Below are positions 27,150 to 36,796 of a DNA stretch of 64,000 nt, piece by piece. Under the pieces are notes generated by a model. It did no database searches. It was not told the origin of the DNA and worked only from the letters and a program-made list of their open reading frames with translations. Numbering within the stretch: the first letter of the stretch is position 1; each line of letters opens with the position of its first letter. The position numbers were made by a program, and so were the translations under genes. The DNA comes from Gammaproteobacteria bacterium (GTDB taxonomy: Bacteria > Pseudomonadota > Gammaproteobacteria > Steroidobacterales > Steroidobacteraceae): contig JANXYK010000029.1 of assembly GCA_025350055.1 (NCBI GenBank), positions 1 through 64,000 of the forward strand. The letters run 5' to 3'.

Positions 27150-28679
27150 TCAACTGTCGGCGAGTGCGCCAGCGAGGCGCAGGAACTCCCGGTGCGGCGA
27201 GCCCTCGTGCGCGATTGCGGCAATGTCGCCGCGCAGCCGGCGCGTCAGTTCCTTCAGATCATCGAGTGCCAGCAGGTTGGTGAGCGGATCCCAGGAGCGC
27301 GCCTCGACGCCGAAGTTCGCGTACAGGCACACCCAGCTCGGATCGAAAAAACTCTCGGATGGATATTGCACCAGGTGCCCACGTGCGCGGTACAACGCCA
27401 GCTTGTTGAGCAGGGTGTCGGGCAGCGGCATCTCGCGGCAGTAGCGCCATAGTTCGCCACCAGTGCGCGCGTTGGCCGAATAATGCAGGATGATGAAATC
27501 GCGCACCCGCTCGAATTCCTGGATCGACAATCGGTTGTATTCACCCGCGAGCTCGGGCGCCAGGTCGGTGCCGGGCCAGAAATGCAGCAGCTTGTCGATG
27601 CCCATCTGGATCAGCGAGATGCTGGTCGATTCCAGCGGCTCGAGGAAGCCGCCCGAAAGCCCGATGGCCACGCAGTTCTTCTCCCAGAACTTGCGCACGT
27701 GGCCAGCGCGAAAGCGCAGCATGTTGGGCGCGGCCAGCGCTTCGCCCTCGAGCTCGCTGCGCAACGCGGTCAGCGCCGCATCGTCGCAGATGTGATCGGA
27801 ACTGTAGACGTAGCCATTGCCCACGCGATTCTGCAGCGGAATGCGCCAGGTCCAGCCTGCGTCCATGGCGCGTGAGCGCGTGTAGGGCGCGAGCACATGC
27901 GCGTCGGCCGGCGCGCAGGGCAGGGCGATGGCGCGATCGCACATCAGCCAGTGGCGCCAGTCCTCGTAGCCCGCCTTGAGCGCGCCATCGATCAGCAGTC
28001 GATTGAAACCCGAACAGTCGATGAACAGCTGCCCACCGACCGACTCGCTATTGTCGAGCAACAGCTGCTCGATGTGCCCGCGCTCGGGGTGCAGCTTCAC
28101 CTGCTGCAGGCGCGCATCGATGCGCCGCACGCCGCGCGCCTCGCTGAACTGGCGCAACAATTGCGCGAAGCGGCCGGCGTCGAAATGCACCGCCCAGTCG
28201 AAGTGCTCGAAATCGCCGCGCGGCTCGCGCGGTTGCAGCAGTACGCGCCCGGCCCGGCACAGCTGCGTGCCCAGCGAATAATCATCCAGCGGCGCAGTTT
28301 CACCCGCGGCGCGCAACCGGTTCCAGATGCTGTGGAAGGCCACGGGGCCGGCCTGGATGCCGTAACGCCCGAAGGGATGGATGAAGCTGTAACCCTCGTG
28401 CCGCCAGCCGTCGAATTCGATGCCGAGCTTGATTGTGCCGTTGGTGGCGCGCATGACTTCGTAAGGATCCAGCTGCAGCGACTCGAAGTAGTTCTTGATC
28501 GCCGGCACTGTGGCCTCGCCCACGCCTATGGTGCCGATCTGCGAAGACTCGACCAGCGTGACCTTGACGCCCAGGCGCCCCAGGCGGTGCAGCAGCGAGG
28601 CCGCGGTCATCCAGCCGGCAGTGCCGCCGCCGAGGATGACGACCTCGGTGACAGGCGGGTGCGGCGTGTTCGGGTTCAT
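27150..28679 (-). CDS. Flavin-dependent halogenase-like protein 2
   Basis: A 509-residue member of the same family on the minus strand. GGGTAGWM is at residues 17-24, the catalytic lysine is K84 in GTIKLGIEF, the WTWRIPLQNR signature is present, and FLEPLES keeps the acidic residue. It is convergent with halogenase 1 and divergent from a TPR/2-oxoglutarate-oxygenase gene 37 bp away. A TAGAAT hexamer (minus strand, 28686-28691) lies 6 bp from the ATG at 28679 and there is no Shine-Dalgarno sequence, so the message may be leaderless. It is more diverged from copies 1, 3 and 4 in the middle region, which suggests a different substrate. Confidence 0.88.
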   Translation of the reverse strand: MNPNTPHPPVTEVVILGGGTAGWMTAASLLHRLGRLGVKVTLVESSQIGTIGVGEATVPAIKNYFESLQLDPYEVMRATNGTIKLGIEFDGWRHEGYSFIHPFGRYGIQAGPVAFHSIWNRLRAAGETAPLDDYSLGTQLCRAGRVLLQPREPRGDFEHFDWAVHFDAGRFAQLLRQFSEARGVRRIDARLQQVKLHPERGHIEQLLLDNSESVGGQLFIDCSGFNRLLIDGALKAGYEDWRHWLMCDRAIALPCAPADAHVLAPYTRSRAMDAGWTWRIPLQNRVGNGYVYSSDHICDDAALTALRSELEGEALAAPNMLRFRAGHVRKFWEKNCVAIGLSGGFLEPLESTSISLIQMGIDKLLHFWPGTDLAPELAGEYNRLSIQEFERVRDFIILHYSANARTGGELWRYCREMPLPDTLLNKLALYRARGHLVQYPSESFFDPSWVCLYANFGVEARSWDPLTNLLALDDLKELTRRLRGDIAAIAHEGSPHREFLRLAGALADS

Positions 28680-28716
28680 GGCTTGATTCTAATGCCTTTG
28701 CGATAAGCTGCGCCGC

Positions 28717-30147
28717 ATGTCCGGTGAGCGCAGCGCGACGATTGAAACACTCGAGGCTCTGGTACAGCGCGTGCCTGCCGATGCCCGCGCCTGGCAGCAG
28801 CTGGGCTTCGGCTATCGTGACGAACAGCGCATGGCAGAATCGGTGCAGGCCTTCGCGCGCGCGCTGGCGCTCGCTCCTGATGACGCGCTGAGTGCACTCG
28901 CGCATGCGGAGATCTGCCTCGAATCCGGCCTGCCCGCAGCTGCGCTCGCCAGGCGCGCGCTGGAACTTGCGCCAGCGAATTCCGCGGCCATCGGTTGCTG
29001 CGCGACGGCGCTGGCGGCCGAAGGCCAGCGCCGCGCGGCGGAAAATCTGCTGACCAGTGCGCTCGCGCAGCGACCCGACTGGCTCGAAGGGCACAAGCTG
29101 CTCGCCGCGCTGCGTTACACCGCTGGTGACGAGCACGAGTACGCGCGCAGTTACGCGGCCGCCGTGCGCGCCTTGCCGCAACATTTGCCCTTGCGCATGG
29201 CCTGGTTCCGCAGCGTGGCGCAGTCACGCAACTGGGAGGCGGCGAGCCGCATCATCGAAGAGTGCGAACGCAGCTTCGGCGCGCAGCCGGCATTCACCAT
29301 TGCGCAATTGTTCATTGCCAGCGAATCGGGCGATACAGCGCGCGCGGCAACGCTGTTCGCGGCAACTGCGGAATCGCACGATGAAGTGCGTGATCTGGCG
29401 TGGGTGCGTTATTGCCTGCGCAGCGGCGACCCACAGGCGGCCGAAGCGGCCGCCTTGCGCTTGACCCGCGGCCCTTCCGCGCGCCTGGCATGGCCGTATC
29501 TGTCGTTGATCTGGCGGCTGACGGACAACCCGCGTGCGGCTTGGCTTGATGGTTCGCCGCCCTATGTGCGCAGCTATGATCTCGCGTTCGAGGTTGGCGA
29601 GCTCGGGCAACTGGCTGTCTTGCTGCGCTCCCTCCATAGGGCGCGCTCGCCTTTTCTCGAGCAGTCCGTGCGCGGTGGGACGCAGACGGATCGACAACTG
29701 TTCTTCCGTCACGAGCCGATCATTGCAGCACTCAAGAGCAGAGTGCTCGCGGCTGTGCGCGAATATATCGGGTCTCTGCCGCCGCTCGAGGCCGGCCATC
29801 CGTTGCTCGCGACACCGCACGAGTCGCTCCTGTTTGCCGGTAGCTGGTCCGTGCTGTTGCGAGGACAGGGCTTTCACGTCAGTCACTCGCATCCCAAGGG
29901 CCGCATCAGTTCGGCGCTGTACGTTGCGCTGCCTGACCCGGCCGCGCGCGGCGATGCTCCGGCCGGTTGGCTCGAAATCGGCGCGCCGCCAGCAGAACTC
30001 AAGCTGCCGCTGCAGCCCTATTTGCGCGTGGAACCGAGGCCCGGGCGGCTGGTGCTGTTTCCCTCGACCATGTGGCACGCCACGGTACCTTTCAATGAGG
30101 GCGAGCGATTGACGATTGCCTTTGATGTAGCGCCACCGAAGCACTGA
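28717..30147 (+). CDS. TPR protein with C-terminal putative 2OG-Fe(II) oxygenase domain
   Basis: A 476-residue cytoplasmic protein. Residues 1 to about 240 form tetratricopeptide-like helical repeats (for example DARAWQQLGFGYRDEQRMAE, then several Ala-rich helix pairs). From about residue 290 a domain of the 2OG-FeII_Oxy_5 type follows: GFHVSHSHPKG (H387, H390 and H392), LYVALPD, then LVLFPSTMWHATVPF (H454) and ERLTIAFDV (R464). The family is annotated as putative 2-oxoglutarate/iron oxygenase; the precise metal ligands here are uncertain. It is divergent from halogenase 2 and precedes receptor 2. With the two DUF6445 proteins it is the third putative non-heme-iron oxygenase in the island. 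The TPR part may bind a protein or peptide substrate. Confidence 0.8.
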   Translation: MSGERSATIETLEALVQRVPADARAWQQLGFGYRDEQRMAESVQAFARALALAPDDALSALAHAEICLESGLPAAALARRALELAPANSAAIGCCATALAAEGQRRAAENLLTSALAQRPDWLEGHKLLAALRYTAGDEHEYARSYAAAVRALPQHLPLRMAWFRSVAQSRNWEAASRIIEECERSFGAQPAFTIAQLFIASESGDTARAATLFAATAESHDEVRDLAWVRYCLRSGDPQAAEAAALRLTRGPSARLAWPYLSLIWRLTDNPRAAWLDGSPPYVRSYDLAFEVGELGQLAVLLRSLHRARSPFLEQSVRGGTQTDRQLFFRHEPIIAALKSRVLAAVREYIGSLPPLEAGHPLLATPHESLLFAGSWSVLLRGQGFHVSHSHPKGRISSALYVALPDPAARGDAPAGWLEIGAPPAELKLPLQPYLRVEPRPGRLVLFPSTMWHATVPFNEGERLTIAFDVAPPKH

Positions 30148-30246
30148 TCTGTATTCGATGTTGTTGTGCCTTGGCAACATCTTTCCTCCGCGGATTCGCT
30201 ATGTTTTCCACCCGTGTCAGCCACGCGTCGGCGCTTTGAAACGAAA

Positions 30247-30287
30247 TGCAATCGATTGTTGCAATCGATTGCATTTCTTGCTCTAAT
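30247..30287 (+). promoter_or_regulatory. Receptor 2 promoter with tandem LacI-type operators (type A)
   Basis: Two copies of the type-A palindrome sit 13 bp apart: TGCAATCGATTGTT at 30247-30260 (imperfect) and TGCAATCGATTGCA at 30260-30273 (perfect). They overlap the -35-like TTGCAA (30259-30264); a -10-like TCTAAT (30282-30287) follows after 17 bp. A repressor occupying either site would cover the -35. The GTG start of receptor 2 is 60 bp downstream. The sharing of a T at 30260 means both sites can hardly be filled on the same face independently. Confidence 0.72.
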
Positions 30288-30347
30288 CAACTCGCCGGCC
30301 GGGTAACACGGCCTGAAAAACAAATCGTCCATCAGGGGGACAAGACT

Positions 30348-32888
30348 GTGAAGCACACGTACAAAGACTCGCTGTTGCTGCGGATTCTTGCGGCATCGTC
30401 ATTGCTGGCCACCGCACCGATTCATGCGCAAACGGCCGTTTCGACATCGGCGGCAGACACTGCGGCCGGTGGCGATACGCTCGAGGAGGTAGTCGTCACG
30501 GCATCGGCGGGCGACAAGTCAAAGTTGAATACTTCCACGTCGATCAGCTCGATCACCACCGAGCAGATCCAGAACTTCGACGCCACCAGCACCGCGGAAC
30601 TGTACCGCCTGATCCCGGGCATCCAGGTCGGCGGCACGCAAGGTGACGGTGGCAATTCCAACATTGGCGTGCGCGGCTTGCGCACGCCCACGGGTGGTTC
30701 GCCCTTCGTGCAGGTGCAGGAAGATGGTCTGCCCACGGTGCTGTTCGGCGACATCCAGTTCGGCAACAACGACTACTGGACTCATCCGATGCCGACCGAC
30801 GAGCGCATTGAGGCGATCCGCGGCGGTACGGCTTCGACACTCGCTTCGCAGGCCATCGGCGCGGTGCTGAACCACATCAGTTACACGGGGCGCAACGAAG
30901 GCGGCTACGTCGAGCTCGAGAAGGGCCTGGGCTACGACTTCACCAAGTTCAATTTCCGACTTGGCGGCAACGTCAATGACTCGACCTACTACAACGTCGG
31001 CGGCTACTATGATGTCGGTCGAGGCATCGCGCACGCGGACTACAACATCAGCAATTCTTATGCAGTCAAAGCGAACATCACCAAGGAATTGGCCGACAAC
31101 AAGGGCTACATCCGCCTGTTGTTCAAAGTCGCTGACACGCAGGAGCCCAGTTATACCGGCTGCGTCAGCTCGGCAAGTCTGAACGGCACCACGGTGGGCA
31201 GCCCCGGGCCGTCGGTGTACTGCGATGCCCGCAACCAGACTCCCGCCTACTCTGCGCTGAACTCGACGGCCCTGTTTTCCAATGTCAGCGGTCAGCTTAG
31301 CCGGCAGCCACTCAACGGCATCCTCACCAATGAAAAATGGGTACAACTGCAAACGCACTATGATTATGGGAACGGTCTGGTCATCGATGACAATGCGCGC
31401 ATCGCGCGGATGAGCGGCCAGTTCAATGTGCAGTTCTACGGCGCGGGAGCGACTGCCGGTGCGATCGGGGCGGGCCAGTCGCTGATCTACGCCAATGGTC
31501 CGAAGGCGGGCCAGTTGTTCACCGATCCGTATGTGAGCGCCAGCGCCTCGGTGCACACCAACATGAACCACATGGATCACATCGCCAACGACTTGTCGGG
31601 CACATTCAAGACCGACATGGGCGCGGCGAAGATCGACCTGAAGCTCGGCTACCTCTACTACTCGCAGCGCATTGCTGAAGACTGGCACTCGAACAACTCG
31701 ATCACCGAAGCACGCGGCTCCACGCCAGCCGAACTCGACCTGATCAGCGGACCCGCGTTACTGACGGATGGCAGCAACCTGCTGTGTGCGGGCGGGCAGT
31801 GCGGTTTCAACCAAGGCTGGAATCAGCAGTTCGACGCAACCTTCACGGACAATGCCCCGTATATCGACCTCAACACGGACATCGGCAAGCTGAACCTCGA
31901 CGCCAGTGTTCGTGAGGAGTTCTTCCAGGGCTCCGGCTATGCGCAAGGCAGCTCAGGCCACGCGATTGGCAATGCCTCGGTGGTGCAAACCGTTCCAGGC
32001 TCGGTTACCGCGGCCAACCCTACCGGTACGCAAGTCACTACGCTCGTGCCGCTTCTGGGTTACGACGGTCAAATAGAAGCCATCAACTTCAGCGAACGCG
32101 CTACCAACTGGTCGTTCGGCGCCTTGTACAAGTTCACGCCCGATCTGTCGGGGTTTGCGCGTGCTTCGCATGGAACACGCTTCAATGCCGACCGTCTGAC
32201 CAGAAGCACTCCTTCCTATTTCAATCCGGATGGGTCGCTGAGTGTCTCGGGCCTCGCCAACTCCGCCTTCCCCGTAAAGCAATACGAACTGGGCCTGAAA
32301 AGCCGCGGCGGATTGTTCGGTGGTCACTACACTGTTGAACTGACCGCCTTCTACTCGACCTATAGCATTTCCTCGCAGGAGATTAACGCTGCGAATTGCC
32401 TGGCCATTCTCGGCATCAACGCCACGACATGTATCATTTCCGGGCAGTACAAGGACAAGGGCCTTGAGCTGTTTTCGACCTACAAGAACCATGGTTGGAA
32501 CCTGCTGCTCAGCATGACCGCTGATAACTCGACGGTGGCGAAATCGCAGAAGGCGGCCTATACAAAATCACCCAACATCCCGGACCTGACCTATACGAGC
32601 GAGGTGAGCTACGACATCCTGTCTCGCGGTGAAGCAGGCCTCAGTCTTAATGGCCAGACGACCGTTCGAGGCGGCGATGGCAACACCTATCCGGCCTCAA
32701 ATCTCGTTGGGGCGTTCTTCAAGTATCGGCCGATCGCGAACATTCAGCTGGGGTTGAACGTCTATAACCTGTTCAACAAATTTGCCGGCCAGGGTGCGTT
32801 CGGGTTCGCCAACAGCACCAATACGTTAGCCAATATTGGTGCGGCACAGGGCCGGGCCATCAAGGGCTCGGTGAAGTTCAGCTTCTGA
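30348..32888 (+). CDS. TonB-dependent receptor 2
   Basis: An 846-residue outer-membrane receptor. The GTG at 30348 with GGGGGA upstream is chosen because it begins a proper signal peptide (HTYKDSLLLRILAASSLLAT, cleavage near HAQTA); an in-frame ATG at 30246 lies upstream of and within the operator. The TonB box is LEEVVVTASAG, the plug shows ELYRLIPGIQVGG and the C-terminus ends KGSVKFSF. Three cysteine pairs fall in long extracellular-type loops: GCVSSAS...VYCDA, LLCAGGQCGF and NCLAILGINATTC. It is under tandem type-A operators, so LacI control by a sugar is likely. The halogenase 3 and GH27 genes downstream suggest alpha-galactoside cargo. Two stem-loops follow the gene. Confidence 0.92.
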   Translation: MKHTYKDSLLLRILAASSLLATAPIHAQTAVSTSAADTAAGGDTLEEVVVTASAGDKSKLNTSTSISSITTEQIQNFDATSTAELYRLIPGIQVGGTQGDGGNSNIGVRGLRTPTGGSPFVQVQEDGLPTVLFGDIQFGNNDYWTHPMPTDERIEAIRGGTASTLASQAIGAVLNHISYTGRNEGGYVELEKGLGYDFTKFNFRLGGNVNDSTYYNVGGYYDVGRGIAHADYNISNSYAVKANITKELADNKGYIRLLFKVADTQEPSYTGCVSSASLNGTTVGSPGPSVYCDARNQTPAYSALNSTALFSNVSGQLSRQPLNGILTNEKWVQLQTHYDYGNGLVIDDNARIARMSGQFNVQFYGAGATAGAIGAGQSLIYANGPKAGQLFTDPYVSASASVHTNMNHMDHIANDLSGTFKTDMGAAKIDLKLGYLYYSQRIAEDWHSNNSITEARGSTPAELDLISGPALLTDGSNLLCAGGQCGFNQGWNQQFDATFTDNAPYIDLNTDIGKLNLDASVREEFFQGSGYAQGSSGHAIGNASVVQTVPGSVTAANPTGTQVTTLVPLLGYDGQIEAINFSERATNWSFGALYKFTPDLSGFARASHGTRFNADRLTRSTPSYFNPDGSLSVSGLANSAFPVKQYELGLKSRGGLFGGHYTVELTAFYSTYSISSQEINAANCLAILGINATTCIISGQYKDKGLELFSTYKNHGWNLLLSMTADNSTVAKSQKAAYTKSPNIPDLTYTSEVSYDILSRGEAGLSLNGQTTVRGGDGNTYPASNLVGAFFKYRPIANIQLGLNVYNLFNKFAGQGAFGFANSTNTLANIGAAQGRAIKGSVKFSF

Positions 32889-32901
32889 CCTGACCCCAAG
32901 T

Positions 32902-32981
32902 CCGGGCGCATCTCCCCCGATGTGCCCGGGCTCGTCGTTGAAGGGTGGGTGTAGCGGTCGATCCCGCTGCACCCGCCCTTC
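32902..32981 (+). terminator. Two tandem stem-loops after receptor 2
   Basis: Stem 1: CCGGGCGCATC (32902-32912) pairs with GATGTGCCCGG (32919-32929), one G-T wobble, loop TCCCCC. Stem 2: 18-bp arm GAAGGGTGGGTGTAGCGG (32940-32957) pairs with 32964-32981, two G-T wobbles, loop of 6, followed by CTATTTGC. The T run is weak, so this may be a partial terminator or an RNA stabiliser that lowers expression of halogenase 3 relative to the receptor. Confidence 0.7.
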
Positions 32982-33011
32982 CTATTTGCTAGGGTGGCAA
33001 CCACCATTCCA

Positions 33012-34529
33012 ATGAACAGCCCGCATTCCGATCGCGCCATTCGTTCCATCCTGATCGTGGGTGGGGGTTCGGCGGGATGGATGACGGCGGCGGCCTTGAG
33101 CCAGACGCTGAACAAGCGCTGCACGATCACGCTGGTGGAGTCCGAGGAGATCGGCACGATCGGCGTCGGTGAGGCGACCATACCGACGATCAAGCTGTTC
33201 AACCAGACGCTGGGGCTGGACGAAAACGACTTCGTCAGGGCAACTCAGGGTTCCTTTAAGCTCGGCATTCAGTTCGTGGATTGGGCGCGGGTGGGGCAAC
33301 ACTACTTCCACCCCTTCGGCAGTTACGGGCGTCCGTTCGACACGGTGTCCGTGCACCAGCACTGGCTGGCCACGCGCGCGGCCAGTGGCATTTCCCTCGA
33401 TGATTTGAGCATGGCCTGGTCGGCGGCGGTGCGTGGCAGGTTTTCGCCGCCGGTACAGGATGTGCGCAACGTGCTCTCCACGCACGACTATGCCTATCAC
33501 TTCGACGCCGGGCTCTACGCGGCCTATCTGCGCAAATATTCCGAAGCGCGCGGTGTCACACGGCACGAGGGCAAGGTGGCCTCCGTGCAGCAACATGCCG
33601 AGACTGGCTTCATCGAGAGTGTGACCCTGGCGGACGGCCGCGAGTTCGCCGCCGATCTGTTCATCGATTGTTCGGGCTTCCGGGGGCTCCTGATCGAGGG
33701 CGCGCTCAAGACCGGCTACGAGGACTGGAGCCACTGGTTGCCCTGCGATCGGGCCGTGGCCGTGCCTTGCGCCTCGACGCCGCAGTTCGCGCCTTACACG
33801 CGCTCCACCAAGCTCGGCGCCGGCTGGCAGTGGCGCATTCCGCTGCAGCATCGCACCGGCAACGGGTACGTCTACTCCTCGGCGCACATCAGTGACGATG
33901 CGGCGGCGGCCATGCTGCTCGCGAATCTCGATGGCAAAGCCCTCGGCGACCCGCGCCCGTTGCGCTTCGTCACCGGACGGCGCAAGCGGTCGTGGACCAG
34001 GAACGTGATTGCCGTGGGTCTCTCGAGCGGCTTCATGGAGCCGCTGGAGTCCACCAGCCTGCACCTGATCCAGGCCAACATCGCCAAGCTCCTGGCCTTC
34101 TTCCCGGACCGCGACTTTGATCCGCTGGTGATCGATGAATTCAATCGCGTCGCCGCGAATGAAACCGAGCGGATCCGCGACTTCCTGATTCTGCACTACT
34201 GCCTGACGACGCGCGACGAGCCGCTCTGGCAACAATGCGCGCACATGAGCATTCCCGAGACGCTGCAGTTCAAGATCGATCACTTTCGCAGCTACGGGCG
34301 CCTGATCGCGCGCGAGATGGATCTGTTCGGGCCCACTTCGTGGCTCGCGGTGCATGTCGGGCAATTCAACTGGCCGCAGCACGATGATCCATTGCTGGGC
34401 TACCGCAATGTCGACAGCCGGCAGTGGCTGGTGAAACTGCGCGCGGCAATGCAGGCCGCCGCCGAGGCCATGCCGGCGCACCGCGACTACATCAACAAGC
34501 ACTGCCAGGCCAACCAGGGGGTTCCATGA
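33012..34529 (+). CDS. Flavin-dependent halogenase-like protein 3
   Basis: A 505-residue family member. The flavin motif is GGGSAGWM (residues 17-24), with Ser for Thr unlike the other three. The catalytic lysine is K83 in [15 protein letters not shown] is retained, and FMEPLES keeps the acidic residue. The start is uncertain: a GTG at 32994 is also in frame, and neither has a good Shine-Dalgarno sequence; 33012 gives the length usual before the glycine motif. It overlaps the GH27 gene by ATGA, an unusual coupling of a halogenase-like enzyme with a secreted alpha-galactosidase. It lies behind two stem-loops following receptor 2. Confidence 0.9.
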   Translation: MNSPHSDRAIRSILIVGGGSAGWMTAAALSQTLNKRCTITLVESEEIGTIGVGEATIPTIKLFNQTLGLDENDFVRATQGSFKLGIQFVDWARVGQHYFHPFGSYGRPFDTVSVHQHWLATRAASGISLDDLSMAWSAAVRGRFSPPVQDVRNVLSTHDYAYHFDAGLYAAYLRKYSEARGVTRHEGKVASVQQHAETGFIESVTLADGREFAADLFIDCSGFRGLLIEGALKTGYEDWSHWLPCDRAVAVPCASTPQFAPYTRSTKLGAGWQWRIPLQHRTGNGYVYSSAHISDDAAAAMLLANLDGKALGDPRPLRFVTGRRKRSWTRNVIAVGLSSGFMEPLESTSLHLIQANIAKLLAFFPDRDFDPLVIDEFNRVAANETERIRDFLILHYCLTTRDEPLWQQCAHMSIPETLQFKIDHFRSYGRLIAREMDLFGPTSWLAVHVGQFNWPQHDDPLLGYRNVDSRQWLVKLRAAMQAAAEAMPAHRDYINKHCQANQGVP

Positions 34530-36796
34530 GACTCACGACAACGCTGGGCACGCTCGCCTTGCTGGTCAGCGCGGCGGCAGTGCAGGGCGCCGGGCAAACG
34601 GCCGGGCGGACGCTCATCGAGCTGCCGCACGCACGCTTCGCCATCGGCGATGATCCGGCGCGCGCGCAGCCCGGCTTCGATGACAGCCAGTGGGCCGAAC
34701 TCTCGACGCTGGCGAATTACGAGAAGCAGGGTTTCCCCGACTACGATGGCTATTCCTGGTATCGCATCCATGTGCGCATTCCTGCCAGCCTGAAGGCCAG
34801 CGTGCGCTGGCCGCAGCGCCTGCATATGTATCTCTCGAGCATCGATGATGTCGATCAGACCTACCTCAATGGCGTGAAGATCGGCGAGACCGGTCAGTTT
34901 CCGGATGATCCGCAGGGCTATGCGACCCGCTGGAATGCTTTGCGCGATTACTACGTGGATGTCGCCACCGGCCTGGTGCACTGGGACGCCGACAATGTGA
35001 TCGCCGTGCGGGTCTATGACGGCTCGGGCGGCGGCGGTTTCTATCGCGACATGCCGACCCTCGGCATGGCCGAGATCGTCGATGGCCTGCAGCTCGATAC
35101 CGCGCGCTCGCGCATCGAGTATCAGCCGACCAGCTTTAGCGCGCGGCTGAAATGGGTCAACACCTTTCCGGTGGCGCTCACCGGCAAGATGGACTACGAC
35201 GTATACGATGCGGTTGCCGGCAAGGTGCAGCGCCATGCCAGCGCGCCATTCAGCGTAGGTGCGAACGCCGAGAGCGAGCTTGCCGTCGAGGCGCCGCAAC
35301 GTGCCGGTATCGAGCTGCGCTTTCGCTTCACCGAGACCCGCACTGGCGCTGCGACCGAGACCGTTTACCACGCACCTTACCTGCTGACGCCCGCCGAATC
35401 GCCGCGGCCACAGATCAACGGCGCCCTGGTGTTGGGCGCGCGCGCGGGCTCGCCGGTCTACTATCGCATCGCGGCCACTGGCAAGGCGCCGCTGGCGTAT
35501 GCCGTGGGCGCCCTTCCCGCAGGGCTCAGCTTCGATGCAGACGCTGGCGTCATCAGCGGCAAGGCGCCCGCAGCAGGCGAGTACCGCCTCGCACTCGAAG
35601 TGCGCAATGCGCTCGGCAAGGCGCAGCGCACCTTGACGCTGCGTGTGGGCGATCAGCTCGCGCTCACGCCGCCGATGGGCTGGAACAGCTGGAATGCCTA
35701 CGGCCTCGCGGTCGATGCCGATAAAGTCCGCGCGGTGGCCGATGCGATGATCGCTACGGGGCTCGCCGCACACGGCTGGACCTACATCAACATCGACGAT
35801 GGCTGGGAGTCTGCCGCGCGCGCTGCCGATGGCACGATCAGCAGCAACAGCAAATTCCCCGACATGCCCGGGCTCAGCAGCTATCTGCACGAGCGCGGCC
35901 TGCGCTTCGGCATCTATTCATCGCCGGGGCCGCTCACCTGCGGCCGCTTCCTAGGCTCCATCGATCACGAACGCCAGGACGCCGACACTTACGCGAAGTG
36001 GGGCATCGACTATCTGAAATACGACCTGTGCTCCTACGAAACGCTTATGCCCAAGCAACCTGCGCTCGCCGATCACCAGGCGCCTTACCGGCTGATGGGC
36101 GCGGCGCTTGCCGCGCAGCCGCGCGACATTGTGTTCAGCCTCTGCCAGTACGGCAATGCGGAGGTCTGGAAGTGGGGCGGCGAGGTGCGTGGCAACTCCT
36201 GGCGCACCACAGGCGACATCGAGGACAGCTGGCATAGCACGAAGGAGATCATCGATTCGCAGCACCTGTCGGCGCCCTACACGAAGCCCGGCCACTGGAA
36301 CGACCCGGACATGCTGGTGGTGGGCGAGGTGGGTTGGGGCGGGGCACTGCATCCCTCGCGCCTGACGCCCGACGAGCAGTACAGCCACATCAGCCTGTGG
36401 TCGTTGCTGGCCGCGCCCTTGCTGCTGGGCAATGAACTCACGCGCCTCGATGCCTTCACGCGCAACCTGCTGGTGAACGACGAAGTCATCGCCGTCGACC
36501 AGGATCCACGCGGGCTCGCGGCACGGCGCGCCTGGAACCAGGACGACTGGCAGATCTGGGTACGCGAACTCGCTGACGGGCGCCACGCCGTGGGCATCTT
36601 CAACTTCGGCGAGCAGTTTCGCACGCTCAAGATCGCCGGCCTGGTGCCCGAGCTCGGCGCCGGTGCAGCGCTGCGCGATCTGTGGCGGCAACGCCCGCTG
36701 GCGCCGCTCACGGATAACTCCAACGTGGGCGTGCCTGCGCATGGCGTGCTACTGGTGGCGGTGGGAATCGCCGGCGCGGCATCCGACGGCAAGTAG
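34526..36796 (+). CDS. Exported alpha-galactosidase (GH27) with N-terminal sugar-binding and Ig-like domains
   Basis: A 756-residue protein with a signal peptide ([20 protein letters not shown]). Domain order: beta-sandwich of the glycan-binding type at about residues 28-190 ([30 protein letters not shown]), an intervening beta domain to about 290, a putative Ig-like module ([19 protein letters not shown]) at about 310-375, then GH27 from [13 protein letters not shown] near 382. The nucleophile is D500 in [10 protein letters not shown]. The acid/base is D564 in [10 protein letters not shown], aligned with human alpha-galactosidase A D231. The start overlaps the halogenase 3 stop. It probably releases terminal alpha-galactose in the periplasm for the receptor 2 system. 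GH27 also includes beta-L-arabinopyranosidase and isomaltodextranase, which are possible but less likely. Confidence 0.9.
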   Translation: MRLTTTLGTLALLVSAAAVQGAGQTAGRTLIELPHARFAIGDDPARAQPGFDDSQWAELSTLANYEKQGFPDYDGYSWYRIHVRIPASLKASVRWPQRLHMYLSSIDDVDQTYLNGVKIGETGQFPDDPQGYATRWNALRDYYVDVATGLVHWDADNVIAVRVYDGSGGGGFYRDMPTLGMAEIVDGLQLDTARSRIEYQPTSFSARLKWVNTFPVALTGKMDYDVYDAVAGKVQRHASAPFSVGANAESELAVEAPQRAGIELRFRFTETRTGAATETVYHAPYLLTPAESPRPQINGALVLGARAGSPVYYRIAATGKAPLAYAVGALPAGLSFDADAGVISGKAPAAGEYRLALEVRNALGKAQRTLTLRVGDQLALTPPMGWNSWNAYGLAVDADKVRAVADAMIATGLAAHGWTYINIDDGWESAARAADGTISSNSKFPDMPGLSSYLHERGLRFGIYSSPGPLTCGRFLGSIDHERQDADTYAKWGIDYLKYDLCSYETLMPKQPALADHQAPYRLMGAALAAQPRDIVFSLCQYGNAEVWKWGGEVRGNSWRTTGDIEDSWHSTKEIIDSQHLSAPYTKPGHWNDPDMLVVGEVGWGGALHPSRLTPDEQYSHISLWSLLAAPLLLGNELTRLDAFTRNLLVNDEVIAVDQDPRGLAARRAWNQDDWQIWVRELADGRHAVGIFNFGEQFRTLKIAGLVPELGAGAALRDLWRQRPLAPLTDNSNVGVPAHGVLLVAVGIAGAASDGK

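Noticed and set aside
30246-30347. Upstream ATG for receptor 2 at 30246.
   Set aside because: It lies inside the operator and upstream of the likely transcription start; the GTG at 30348 has a Shine-Dalgarno site and begins a good signal peptide.
34487-35890. A 467-codon minus-strand open frame opposite the GH27 gene.
   Set aside because: Antisense shadow; the plus strand shows signal peptide and catalytic motifs.
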